Shown here: one piece after another, positions 47,820 through 58,012 of the stretch
Position numbering within the stretch: position 1 is the stretch's first letter
How the letters are laid out: each line of letters starts with the position of its first letter
Assembly: GCF_947507565.1 (NCBI RefSeq)
Contig: NC_089182.1
Location: forward strand, 2,790,001 to 2,854,000
From: Oscarella lobularis
Lineage: Eukaryota > Porifera > Homoscleromorpha > Homosclerophorida > Oscarellidae
DNA: 64,000 nucleotides
Reading direction: 5' to 3'
Position numbers and translations under genes: made by a program
Notes under the pieces: model-generated
What the model was told of the DNA's origin: nothing
Database searches by the model: none
What the model saw: the letters and a program-made list of their open reading frames with translations, nothing else

Positions 47820-50800
47820 TCAGAGTCCTGTGTCAAGACTCTGGTACGCAGATTCCTCCTTCTCTTTTTTGGCGTCACTCTTTTCTACATCGGTCACTTC
47901 GGCATACACTGACTCTCCTTGGGCTTTACGGTCCTCTTTCCCTTTTTGCACAGCGACACCATAAAGAGGCGATGAAGTCATAGTAATGCCCGCGTCCACA
48001 CTGCTCTGCAAGCTTTCTTCAAGCTTTCTCTTCATCCAAATATAAACAATGAGCAGGAAAACGAGACCTACTGCGAGCCCGCCGACGAAACAGCCCACAG
48101 CCACTCCGATTCCAATGCAGTTGCAATCTAAGACTCCAAATCATTGCTTATGTATGTATACTAGTCTGACTAAGACTTACCTGCACTGTTCACCAGTTTA
48201 GCATCAACTACAGACAAAAATGTCTAAAAATAAAGTTGCAGTCTCACAAGACATCTTACAATTGAAAGTTGATGTGTCTGATCCTGCTGAGTTTGACGCT
48301 TCACACGTGTATATCTCTCCGTTTTGATCAACAGCTACCATTCCTAGCGTCAAATTTCTTCCAGTACTATATGAAGAACCACCAACACTGTATTCATTAG
48401 TGGTTAGAGAATTGAGAACTATATTTCCTCCAAGCTTCCAATTTACGGATGGCTTGGGATATCCTTCAGCTTCACACACAACTGGATCCACAGTACTACC
48501 TGATACAACAGACCTCGTTGACGGAACTACTTTGGTGACTTTTGGACGTACTAATAAAACAATGAAAATAGATACACTGTAGACAACACGTCATTACAGG
48601 CTTACCTGATATAATAGCTTGAGCAGAAGCATCATTTCCTATTCCATTGCTTGCTGTGCACTTGAACGTTCCACCGCCATCTGCCCCCTTTTGATTTGTC
48701 ACGTCAATCATTCTTGTTGCTATGCCAGATGCTACTGTAGTAGGTTTTTCGGTAAATGAACTTCCTGTTGGAGATGTCCACGTAATTGTTGGAACTGGAA
48801 ATCCGCTTCCGGAACAAGTCAACGTTGCGCCTTGCCCATGATTGACAGTCTTGGCCATTGGCGACGTAGTAATCATCGGAAAGACTAAATAAATCGCAAC
48901 TGCAAATCTAAAAACACCTACGTACCCTAGATAGTACCTGATACTGTGATTTCTTTTGTAGCGTTAGAAGTTCTTCCATTGTATGCAATGCAACTGTATT
49001 TGCCTCCTCCGCTTCCTTGCACATCAATAGTGACAGCCACTCCAAACTGAGTGTGAGTAGCTGCACTAACAATCTGTCCGTCTGGCTCAGTCCATTCTAT
49101 ACTCGGAGTAGGACACCCAGTTGAACTACACGTCAACTTTGCCATGCCAGAAGCGCTTATTGACGTATCGTTGCTTGTTCCAGATAAAACAGGATCTGAC
49201 CCTTTGTACAACAAAAAAATACTTCTGTTTTTTAATTAATTAAAAACTATAGTAGATCTACCTGCGCAGTCAAAAATCTGAACTTCACACAATGATAATG
49301 ATGATGTTGCTTTGTTTGATGCTACAATGTAGACGTACTTTCCAATGGGCCTATTGACGCATGTCACTTGAATCGTTGATACGCTTCCTGACGATGGATT
49401 GACCCACGGTGCTCCACACATCACGTTGTCTTTGCCTGAATTAGTCGTCTTGTTTCCTACGTAGACACTGAATCCGTCCATTTCACTCAATGCCGTGCTG
49501 TCTGGCAATGGAGTGATTACAACCCGATATATTGCTTTTGCTTCCTTTGACTGTAGACGCCACCATGTTCCAGGCTGCTGAGCGGAACGATAGCAAGCAT
49601 TTCCTCCAGTTTGAAAACTTTTATCAATTGCTTTTGACGCTAGTGTTGACGTATTTAATTCGCTCAGTGCAGCTGCTGATGACGAACTGTAAATATCAAG
49701 ACCACTGCCTACAAGCAGAAGTAAGAAAATACACGCTACTATAGAATAAATAAACCAAACCTTGGGTACGTAGTTGTACTTCACACACTTCTAATTTTGT
49801 ATTGGAAAGGCCGAAGATACTGATGGTAATGTCAGTCACAAATGACAAAAGAGATGTTGTGAAAGCTAGTCCATTTGCCGTTGAAAGATCAGCATAGTTG
49901 AGGACTCTGCGATTGTCAAGTCCATTATGTGACAGATGACTTCCAGCATATTCGTGATAGGTCACACCAGAATATACATTGATATACAACCTCATTCGCT
50001 GCACGAAGATGGGCCAAGGAAGACGAACACTCAGTGACTGAAGAGTAGAAGAGTCATTTGTTGACGCACACGTTCCCGGATTGTTATCAATAGCAAGGCT
50101 TGATGGCTTACTTGGGTCATCTCCTGGCCGAACAATATAGTACTCTCCTTCATATGCCGTGAAAGTAGGCCCAGCAACGGCTACAAAATAAAACGTTAGA
50201 AAAATCTATAAGCACATATGCAAGCCTTGCCAGCCAAATTGATAAAGACTTCACATAGTGCCAAATATGTAGGTGCTGACGACTTGACAATTACATGAAT
50301 AAATTGTCCCAATTTTGATGTACATGAAAATTTATGCCGACCTGTGCTAGAAATTGGAGTGAATGCAGTTCCACACAAAGTATGTGATCCTCCAGCTGTG
50401 TTGCTGTTGTCATCCACATACACTGTCAGATTAGCCATATCCTCCTTTTTCACATCTGACTGATGAGTGGAATCATCGTCTCGCAAGTCAAGGTATACGT
50501 TATCGATCGTTTCCTGTTTGCCCAAGTCCAATCTCCACCACGGATCGATTTCCTTTTTGGAAACGAAGCAGCTGGACCACAACCGACTGCTAACTCTGTC
50601 GACAGCCCATTGCGGAACAAATTTGATTCCTTCATCTTCGAGGACACTTGACGAAGTCACCGTTGCATTTGAATAGATGTCAATCAAAGGATCTGTGGAT
50701 GAAAAGGGGTTCAAGGGGAAACTTGAGCACATCTCTACCTGACACAACAGCTTGGACAGGCGAGAATAGCAGAAAAAGAGCCCACAATGACAATGACGAA

Positions 50801-50820
50801 GAAAAACGTCGAACGCCCAT
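47820..50820 (-). CDS. Receptor E: three fucolectin-type domains, three Ig, TM, tail with two ITIM-like motifs
   Basis: Close paralogue of receptor C. Signal exon ATG 50820; FTP-like exons about 50693-50205, 50180-49760 and 49710-49262; Ig exons about 49203-48937, 48883-48606 and 48552-48262; a very short linker exon near 48200; TM/tail exon ending at 47820 (GGLAVGLVFLLIVYIW; SVYAEV and SAYQSL). The tail exon is almost identical to receptor C's. Compared with C, the third Ig exon lost 12 nt at its end (in frame) and most of the linker after it is missing, so the stalk is shorter. Confidence 0.85.
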
Positions 50821-50875
50821 TTCGCTCACAAGGTCATGTGATAGTACAACAGGATATCCGCCTATCCGCGTTGCT

Positions 50876-50992
50876 GAATAACTTCGTCTCCTCGTCACTC
50901 GGAAAGCAGAGAAGACACGCGTGTATCTCACCATCTAGAGTGCAAAGTGACTGAATCGAGTAGAATTTGGTTCCAGGAGACGAATTTCTCGA
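50876..50992 (+). pseudogene. RIMOC1 exon 1-2 remnant next to receptor E
   Basis: AACTTCGTCTCCTCGTCACT and the following GAGAAGACACGCG resemble RIMOC1 exon 1, and CAGGAGACGAATTTCTCG resembles the exon-2 acceptor. It is nearly the same as the remnant at 35398-35540. It lies between receptor E and intact RIMOC1 copy b, so this unit holds one dead and one live copy. Confidence 0.6.
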
Positions 50993-51256
50993 AAACATCT
51001 CATATTCGCCTTGCTGAAGAAGTCGATTTGAGCGCATGCCCAGCTCAGAATCATTCACGAAAGCGAGAACATACCTTCCACGTCATGGTGAAGAGGTGTT
51101 CGTTTCGTTTCGTCTTTCCCGGTAGATAGAGTAGAAAATGTTTTTAGAAAAAATATCTAATTTCAAAGAAGCTACTGGAAAATAATTGCTCCAGAAGTGC
51201 GCTGGCAAATCATCATCGTGCAGATTCCGGTTGGACTATCCGGGACTGCAGACCCG

Positions 51257-52239
51257 ATGGATAAACTCCGTCTCCTTGTCGTTCAGGAAGCAGAAGAGAC
51301 GCGCGAACATCTCGCCAGCTCTCGCCGTCTAGTGAAGAGCGATCGAATAGCTTCGCGAGTCGAATTTGGTTTCAGGAGACGAATTTCTTGTGAAAGCGAA
51401 GCTATCGTACGAAAAAGCGCTCGATCAAGGCGATCTCGTGCAAGCGACCACTCATTGGCTAAAAGTAGAAACGCGAGAATCCTCTTAGCTGTCGTCTATC
51501 TCTTCTCCAGGGTCGCCTAGACGCAACTTACTCTGTAGAACAAGTTCTCGTCGCGGAAGAATTTTCTGACTTTGCGCGCACGCGCAGTTTGCTTAGTGAG
51601 ATTTACATGATTGATTAATTGAATTTATCTATTTTCGTACTCTAGGAAAATTGTCTGATGGATTGGACGTTTATTTAGAACATGCTCCTCCTGATGTAGA
51701 CATACAGGAGTGCATAGAATGGCGACAGGGAGCATTGGCTTATATGTATTGTAGCACTGTGAGACAAAATGAAGAGCGTCTCAAAACAGTGCCACTCCAG
51801 TATGAAGAGGTATGTATGATGACGTCACGTGTGTGTAACTGCATGGGTTAATTAATTAATTAAGATGCTTCGGTTTGGAATCGATCATTTGAAAAAGATG
51901 TTAGATGTCAGGCAGCCAATCAGAGGAAGCGTCGAGTGCAAAGACTCAGATACAAAGGAACTTCTAGAATATGGTAAAAAAATCAATAGTTATGCTGATT
52001 TAAATATATTATTTTGTTTTGTAGGAGCTTTTAGTGATACTCACGTTCTGGGGCTCATGTACCTTGGGGAGATGTGCGATTGGCTGAGAAACTTGAAATT
52101 GGAAGACGAAGAAAATCGTCAAATTACTGATTTGGAACAAACCGTATTGAAAACGTATGTCAAATTGACGGAAGGACCGCTCAAAAGTCACGGCTGGTCG
52201 TCAGCGAACGCACGTAGTCTTCTTTCCAAGCTAGAATAA
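51257..52239 (+). CDS. RIMOC1: RIMOC1 (C5orf51), copy b
   Basis: Same exon layout as copy a, with near-identical exons 4-6 (ECIEWRQGALAYMYC, DVRQPIRGSV, GAFSDTHVLGLMYLGEMCDW, TEGPLKSHGW). Exon 2 lacks 9 nt that encode EFL in copy a (KALDQGDL versus KALEFLDQGDL). The same exon 1-2 frame problem applies. It is followed by intact ZRANB2, so this is probably the ancestral position and copy a the duplicate. The stop codon (52239) is 95 bp before the ZRANB2 ATG, on the same strand. Confidence 0.82.
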
Positions 52240-52334
52240 AAGAAGAGACGTAAAATGTCACGTGTCGAGCACGACACGCCTTTTTCTTTTGCGTCATCAC
52301 GATTCCCGGACGCAAGATGTCGGGTGGCTTTCGA

Positions 52335-53534
52335 ATGTCCGAAGGAGATTGGGTTTGCCCCGACTCCAAGTTCGTTTCGACGATCGCTCTCGCGTTCGAT
52401 CGTTACTCCTGACTCTCGCCTAGATGCGGCAACGTGAATTTCGCTCGCAGAGACAAGTGCAATCGATGCGGCACAGGTAAAAGCGGAAGAGAGAGCGCTT
52501 TTAGACAAAGAAAACGGTTTTTCTCGTAAATAGCACAACCCGAAAAGGACCCAGAAGTCAAAGTTTCGGGCGGGCACGAAATCGGCAAGGCGGCGGCGGA
52601 GAAAAGCGGCGGACTCTTCAGCTCGAACGATTGGCAATGCAAAAGGTTTCTAGTCACGTGACCAAAAAGCGATTACGCCAACTCCCGGTTTTTTTGCGCA
52701 GTTGCGGCAACGTGAATTGGGCGAGACGACAAACGTGCAACATTTGCCACGCGCCCAAGTTCGTCGTCGAAGAAAAGAGAACTGGTACAGTACAGTCAGT
52801 CAGTGGGCGTGGTGGCGCGCGCGCGCTAACGATGGGTTGCCATAGGATTGGGTGGCGGATACAAAGAGAACGACGACGTCGAATACGTCGAGAGAAACGA
52901 CTCTGACGGAGAATACGACGAGGTAGAGGGCTTTTTTTGCGTTGAAATTAATTATTGAGAGGTTTTTCCAGTTTGGACGGAAAAAGAAGAAATTTCGAAA
53001 AGCTGTAGCTCCCGTGTGTGGGGGAATGGTCTTAGCGAGGTCGATTGATATTAATAAATGCAGGGTGAGGAGAAAAACGGAAGAAATAAGGAAGAAATTC
53101 AAAAGGAGGAAGAAGAGGAGGAAGAGGAGGGAGATGACGAGGATTTATCCAAATATAATTTGGACGACGATGAGGAAGAGGGATCAGACGAAGACGCGGG
53201 AAAATACGATCTAGCAGCTGAATCGTCGGACGAAGAAGAAGAAGAAGAAGATAAAACTATCAAGTAAAATTAAATAATTATTTTTAATATTTTCTAATTG
53301 TGTTGCTAGGAAACGGGAGAGAGAAAAGGCGGAAGGCGAGAATTCGGCGGCGAAACGGCCCAAAGATGGTTGAGGTTCTAAATGGTTTTGCCTGCTTTCT
53401 ATATCTTGTCTAATTTGTGATACTTTCTTCACTTTTATCTCGTTTTGCTTCTAGGCGCGCAGCTGAAGACAGAAGAAAACGAAAGGAAGAGACGAAAAAG
53501 AATGACTACATTATGCATGTGTTCCCTTTGCTAG
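52335..53534 (+). CDS. ZRANB2: ZRANB2 (RanBP2-type zinc-finger splicing factor)
   Basis: Nuclear RNA-binding protein of the spliceosome-associated ZRANB2 family. Nine exons: 52335-52369, 52424-52476, 52534-52645, 52702-52784, 52846-52922, 52972-53013, 53064-53263, 53310-53368 and 53455-53534, 246 residues. Two RanBP2-type fingers: [22 protein letters not shown] and W-QCK-CGNVNWARRQTCNIC, both with WxC...N.A...C..C intact. Then the family signature YVERNDSDGEYDEFGRKKKK and an acidic stretch with DLSKYNLDDD. The vertebrate RS-rich tail is absent, replaced by about 45 basic/acidic residues. Exon 1 starts at MSEGDWVCPD. An upstream ATG at 52255 opens a different frame and is not used here. Confidence 0.92.
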
Positions 53535-53784
53535 CGCGCGCATTCTCTGTGTCAATTTTCCCTTTTAAATCGTCCTTTAATTAGAAAGTAAATTGCTAGA
53601 AAAACCGCATAGCCATTTATCATCATCATCACGTGATACAACGCAATGCAATGGGCCTTTCCAACCAAAATTCAACTATAAGAAATCCGTTGGGGGCGCG
53701 TCAATATCAGACAAACTTTAGCTAAGATTCTATCCACTATATCAACTAATACTCTAAAAAAATGCACTAAGAACGAAGGATAAA

Positions 53785-56700
53785 CTATACTTGTTGAGGA
53801 ATATGCGTGAACTTTCCCGCGGAATCGTAAGGGTAAGATGAATCGGAGCCCTGACCGAACGAGGGCGGTGGGGGCCCCCCTTGGGCATATTGTCCCTGTG
53901 GCACGCCACCGCCGCCTCCGTATGAGAGATTCTGCTGCTGGGGCGGTGGCAGCGGCGCTGCGAACCCGTTCTGACCCACGACGACGTTCGGACTGGGCTG
54001 CATGGGCGGCTGAGACGGCGGCGCGTGACCGTAGTGCATGCCGTGATCCGGATTGTGATACATGGGCCGATGTTCCACCGTGCTTCGTTCCGTCATATCG
54101 AGCGAAGATCGACGAAGCGGTTGTATGGTTAGACAGTCGTGGAGGCCGTCGCCGCCACCGTTGACGGTGCCGCCAAAGGGGCCGCCGTTCCCGTCACTGG
54201 ATCTCGCCTTATTAGGAAGGGAGGGGAATCCGTTAGAACACACAAACACGTGGGAGGTAAATAAATATGAATTGATTACTCTTTTCTTGATGTGTTGCTG
54301 GTCCTTGAGAGCATGTGTCTTGGCGTGTTTACGCAGGGAGCTCGGGTCCGTGTAGCGCTTCGAGCAACCAGGAACTTGACACGCGTACGGTTTCTAATAA
54401 TAATAATAATAAGGATTCATATGCATGGAAACAGCGGGGGGCAAACGATACCGTATCCACGTGCGTTCGCTGATGTTTCGCGCGGTCCGACGAATTCGAA
54501 AAGGCTTTGTTGCAGCCGGGCGCCTGGCAAACGTACGGCTTTTCGCCCGTGTGCGAGCGCATGTGAATCTTGAGATTCTCGAGTCGCGAGAACGCCTTTG
54601 TGCAGCCGTCGAACTAAAACAATAATTAATAATGATAATAACGGTCCATTAGCAAATCATCCAGCCGACTCACCGTACACTTATTGGGCTTTTCGCCCGA
54701 ATGAACTCGCATGTGAATTAGCAATTTATAGCGCGCATTAAACGGTTTTTGACTGCGACTGCAGCCCTGCCAAAAGCACGTGAAATCCTCGCCCTTGCGC
54801 TGATCGATGTGAATCTTCTCGATGTGTCGAACGAGATCCTCCTGCTCCGTGAACACGCAATCGCACTGAATCCAACGACAGATGTGCTGCTTCGGTTCGT
54901 CGTCGTCCAGAATGCCAGCAAGAACGTCGGGAACAGGCGATCCTAATGACGCTAAGTCCGTATAGTTGGCGTAATGTTGGGGCGGCGGCTGAGGCGGCTG
55001 TTGCTGTTGCTGATATTGATATCCTCCGCCGCCTCCTCCTTGTTGGTCCATGTATTGAGTGCTTTGTGGCTCGTGACCTGATTGGCTGTAATAGAAATCG
55101 TTGGCAACTGTTGTCGCAGTTGTGGGCGGGTGATGATGATGGTGATGGTATTCCTGAACTTGTTGTTGCGGCTGCACGTGAAACTGCGACGCGTCGCCGT
55201 TATATTGATCAATTTCCATGGGCTGATTAGCGTAGATTTGAGAGTGCGTCGACGTCATCGTCGTAGCGTATCCGCCGCCGCCGTTATGATGATCCATATT
55301 ACGCATTTGAAGATTCTGCATGTGAGAACGAGGCTGATAGACTCCCGGAGGCTGAGGCGGAGGCATGGCCCTTTGCTGATGATGATGACTCTGATGAGTC
55401 AATGCCATCGACTGCTGTTGCTGTTGCTGCTGCTGATAGGGTTGATGATGAAGCGGCGGCGGTTGACTCACGCCACCAAAAGTCATTTGCTGTCGCTGTT
55501 GAGGCATTACAGGCTTCGAATAGGGTTCGGATAAAGGCGGCGGAGGTCTCATCGCCGTCCCAGCGAAAGTATTAGCAGGAGAAGTGAAGAGCCCGTTCTG
55601 TTGCTGCTGTTGTTGTTGCTTTGGAGGAGGCGGAAGAGGAGCTTGGAATTGCGGCTGTTGTTGCTGTTGAAATTGAGGTTGAGACTGACTTTGAACCATA
55701 GGTGTTTGCTGTTGCTGTTGTTGTTGCTGCTGCTGTTGGTGCCGTAGCACTGCAGCTTGCAATGCCGCTGCCAATGCAGGACCCTCCTTGATATATCCCG
55801 GTCCACGAAGGCTGCTTATCTTTGATCGAACGACGGCACTCGACGCTTCGCTGTCGCTTGCATTGATATATGGATTGCGGGGTAATTTATTCGGATTGAG
55901 ACACGGCGTCCCGAGCTGATGTCCAAAGGATCCCGACGCACCAGGAGCGGGAGAGGACGAAGACAAAGCGCCATTGATGAAGGCAACAAGTGACGTAGGT
56001 GACGTTCGAATAATCGAGTTCAAATCCATCAAATCAGACAGTGACGGCGATATGGAATGCGCCCGCTTTCTCGCCATGGACATAGCGGTGCGAGTTGGTC
56101 TCGGACTGCTGCGTATGAGCGACGACAAATCCGACATATTGAGTGGTATAGATAAATTCGATTCAAGGAGACTGGGATCAAAACTGATGCCGCTGCTGAT
56201 GTCACTGAATTGAGGCGGCTGTTGATGGTGATGATGATGGTGGTGATGATGTACCGTATATCCGGACGCTCCGGCGGCGGCGGTGGCCCCGCCCCCTTGA
56301 CTGCCACTAGCGCTGACAGGAGGAAGGGGCTTCAACGCGCTATGATTCCATTCCGGTTTGATCTGACTGGGTTCAGGAAAGGGCGAAGGTCCGGGAGTCA
56401 TCCGGATTGACGATACGTCAGACGGTGCCGGCGATTGAGCCGATGCCAAGTGATAGAGCGGCGCGGGTCGTCGCGTTACGCCGCGCGCGTGCGCGCCGCC
56501 GCCGTTGCCGCCGCCGTTGCCGCCGCCGCTATTGCCTCCGGAACCGTAACTGTAATGTTGCTGATTATGCTGAGGCGGATAAGGAACGGCGAAGACTCCC
56601 TGCTGCTGCGGCGGCTTGGATGCTGTTTGCGATTCGACGGCGTTGCGCGGATCTTTTGGAGGCGGAGCGAAGAAAATCGCACCGTTGCTGTTATCGGGTT

Positions 56701-56800
56701 TTTCGTCGCTCCCGAACGGCTGACCGCCGCTTACGAGGCTGCGTCGCTTCGCTAATACAGGCAATTGAGTTCGCGGCGTCGGTCTTCCGTCGTTCGACAT
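53785..56800 (-). CDS. GLIS: GLIS-type (GLI-similar) C2H2 zinc-finger transcription factor
   Basis: Nuclear transcription factor of the GLI/GLIS/ZIC superfamily with five tandem C2H2 fingers. Exons: 56800-54674, 54613-54452, 54393-54280 and 54207-53785, all phase 0, 941 residues. ZF1 begins near residue 641 ([10 protein letters not shown]), ZF2 near 675 (CFWQGC...[16 protein letters not shown]), ZF3 [19 protein letters not shown]4 [22 protein letters not shown]5 [20 protein letters not shown]. The sequence after ZF5 ([13 protein letters not shown]) and the ZF1 spacing point to GLIS1/3 rather than GLI. The N-terminal 640 residues are low complexity: a run of ten His (near 185), several poly-Gln runs, Gly-Asn repeats and Pro. 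The C-terminus is Pro/Gln/Gly rich. Confidence 0.9.
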
Positions 56801-57641
56801 GGTTTCGCTGTCGATTTCGGCGCGCGCGCGACGCCACGTTTATATACGGGGACGATGCGAAAGCGATTTGGTCTTCACGATCGCGTGTCGTGCTCGAAAT
56901 CGATGGAAACGACGTCGCGTCGAACGGGGGGGCGACGCGGCGTTTGATGACAGCTCAAGCTGGGGGGTCTCACGGGTTTATGGGCAACAGCGATTCGTAA
57001 TTCAATTAGGCGAGTCCAATGAGGAAATTGGGGCGGTGCGACGAAAAGCAGATCGAGTTGCACACCGTAAACATGCTAAAGATTCGCCGCAAGAACGCTT
57101 GAATCGGCCAAACGACGCGTGTTTTGCGTCGTATGGCCAGATGGTATTGAAGGCTTTTATTCGCGCCACGCGTCGTTGCCCCGCGGGGTTTTGGGTGCGA
57201 CTGCGCGCGCGCACGTCAGCTGTGATGGCATCTCGTTAGGTAAACAGATTCGATTTCGCCCAAGAATTTTATTGCTAGAGTCAAGGGCGTGATTTGTAAT
57301 ATTCTAATATAGTTTGATCTCGCGTTTTTTTGGAAGAGTTTCGCTGGCCTCTAATTAAGTGATTGCTACAAAAATACCGTACGGATGAGCCGCAAGATTG
57401 ACTCTAGTGACGCAACTCTTCCAGCGGATATTTTTAGTGAACGTCATCCAGGTCATTTGACGACCACATCCGAGTGGTACATTAGGAAGGCCATTAGGAA
57501 ACGAAAAATTAACCCTCCCACGCAAAACAACGCGCGTTACGGCAAAAAGACTGACACAATTTTTTCTTCGATAATACAATAATAAATCAACCCTCCCCTA
57601 ACCCACTGCAAAAAGATTTTTCCGATTTTTCTGACGTTGTT
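56801..57641. other. Intergenic region, GLIS promoter side; no gene supported
   Basis: The first 200 bp are GC- and CpG-rich (CGCGCGCGACGCC near 56820) and probably hold the GLIS 5' UTR and promoter. The rest is AT-richer. A 65-codon plus-strand ORF at 57385-57582 has no recognised similarity and is not called. Confidence 0.5.
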
Positions 57642-57875
57642 CTATTGAACTTTTTTGGATTCCTCGATCGAATCCGGTTTCGGCGTTCCTTTGCTTGCCA
57701 CCGGGCACTCTTCGCCATTTTCTGACGTTTTCTTCGTCACGGGACAAGAGGGAGAATCTTTCATTGGCTTGAGTTTCCATCCAAAGTATTTCCCCACGAT
57801 AGGAACGCAGTACTTGTTCCACAGCCAGACGAGAAGCGGAATTACACCGTATATAATGCAGGGAACGCACACCAT
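57642..57875 (-). CDS. C18orf32: C18orf32 homologue (UPF0729 family)
   Basis: A 77-residue single-exon protein. The start MVCVPCIIYGVIPLLVWLWNK matches the MVC(I/V)PCI hydrophobic N-terminus of the UPF0729/C18orf32 family, a small ER/lipid-droplet-associated membrane protein with a short basic tail. One membrane segment (about residues 4-22) is followed by a KLKPMKD motif and a charged, Ser/Lys/Glu-rich tail. Length matches the family (about 76). It is divergent from DMAP1, with 138 bp between start codons. Confidence 0.88.
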   Translation of the reverse strand: MVCVPCIIYGVIPLLVWLWNKYCVPIVGKYFGWKLKPMKDSPSCPVTKKTSENGEECPVASKGTPKPDSIEESKKVQ

Positions 57876-57931
57876 GGCGATATTTCAAGAAGAAGAAGAA
57901 GAAGAAGCGAGTTGGAGAGAGAGATGGTGTG

Positions 57932-57947
57932 ATAACGCGCGCTAAAC
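57932..57947. promoter_or_regulatory. GC-palindrome element in the C18orf32-DMAP1 divergent promoter
   Basis: ATAACGCGCGCTAAAC lies in the 138-bp interval between two divergent start codons, 57 bp from one and 66 bp from the other. It is one of the best matches to the recurrent core and is well placed to drive both genes. Confidence 0.5.
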
Positions 57948-58012
57948 GGTGTGATTTCTCGCGATTTGCGTACATCGTTCGCTGTTTTCTGCATTTTGCC
58001 TCGGCTATTGCG

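Noticed and set aside
56407-57000. Plus-strand 197-codon Arg-rich ORF
   Set aside because: Shadow of the GLIS first exon and its GC-rich promoter.
57385-57582. 65-codon plus-strand ORF in the GLIS-C18orf32 interval
   Set aside because: No recognised domain, opposite-strand ORF of equal length, no promoter motif; not enough to call a gene.
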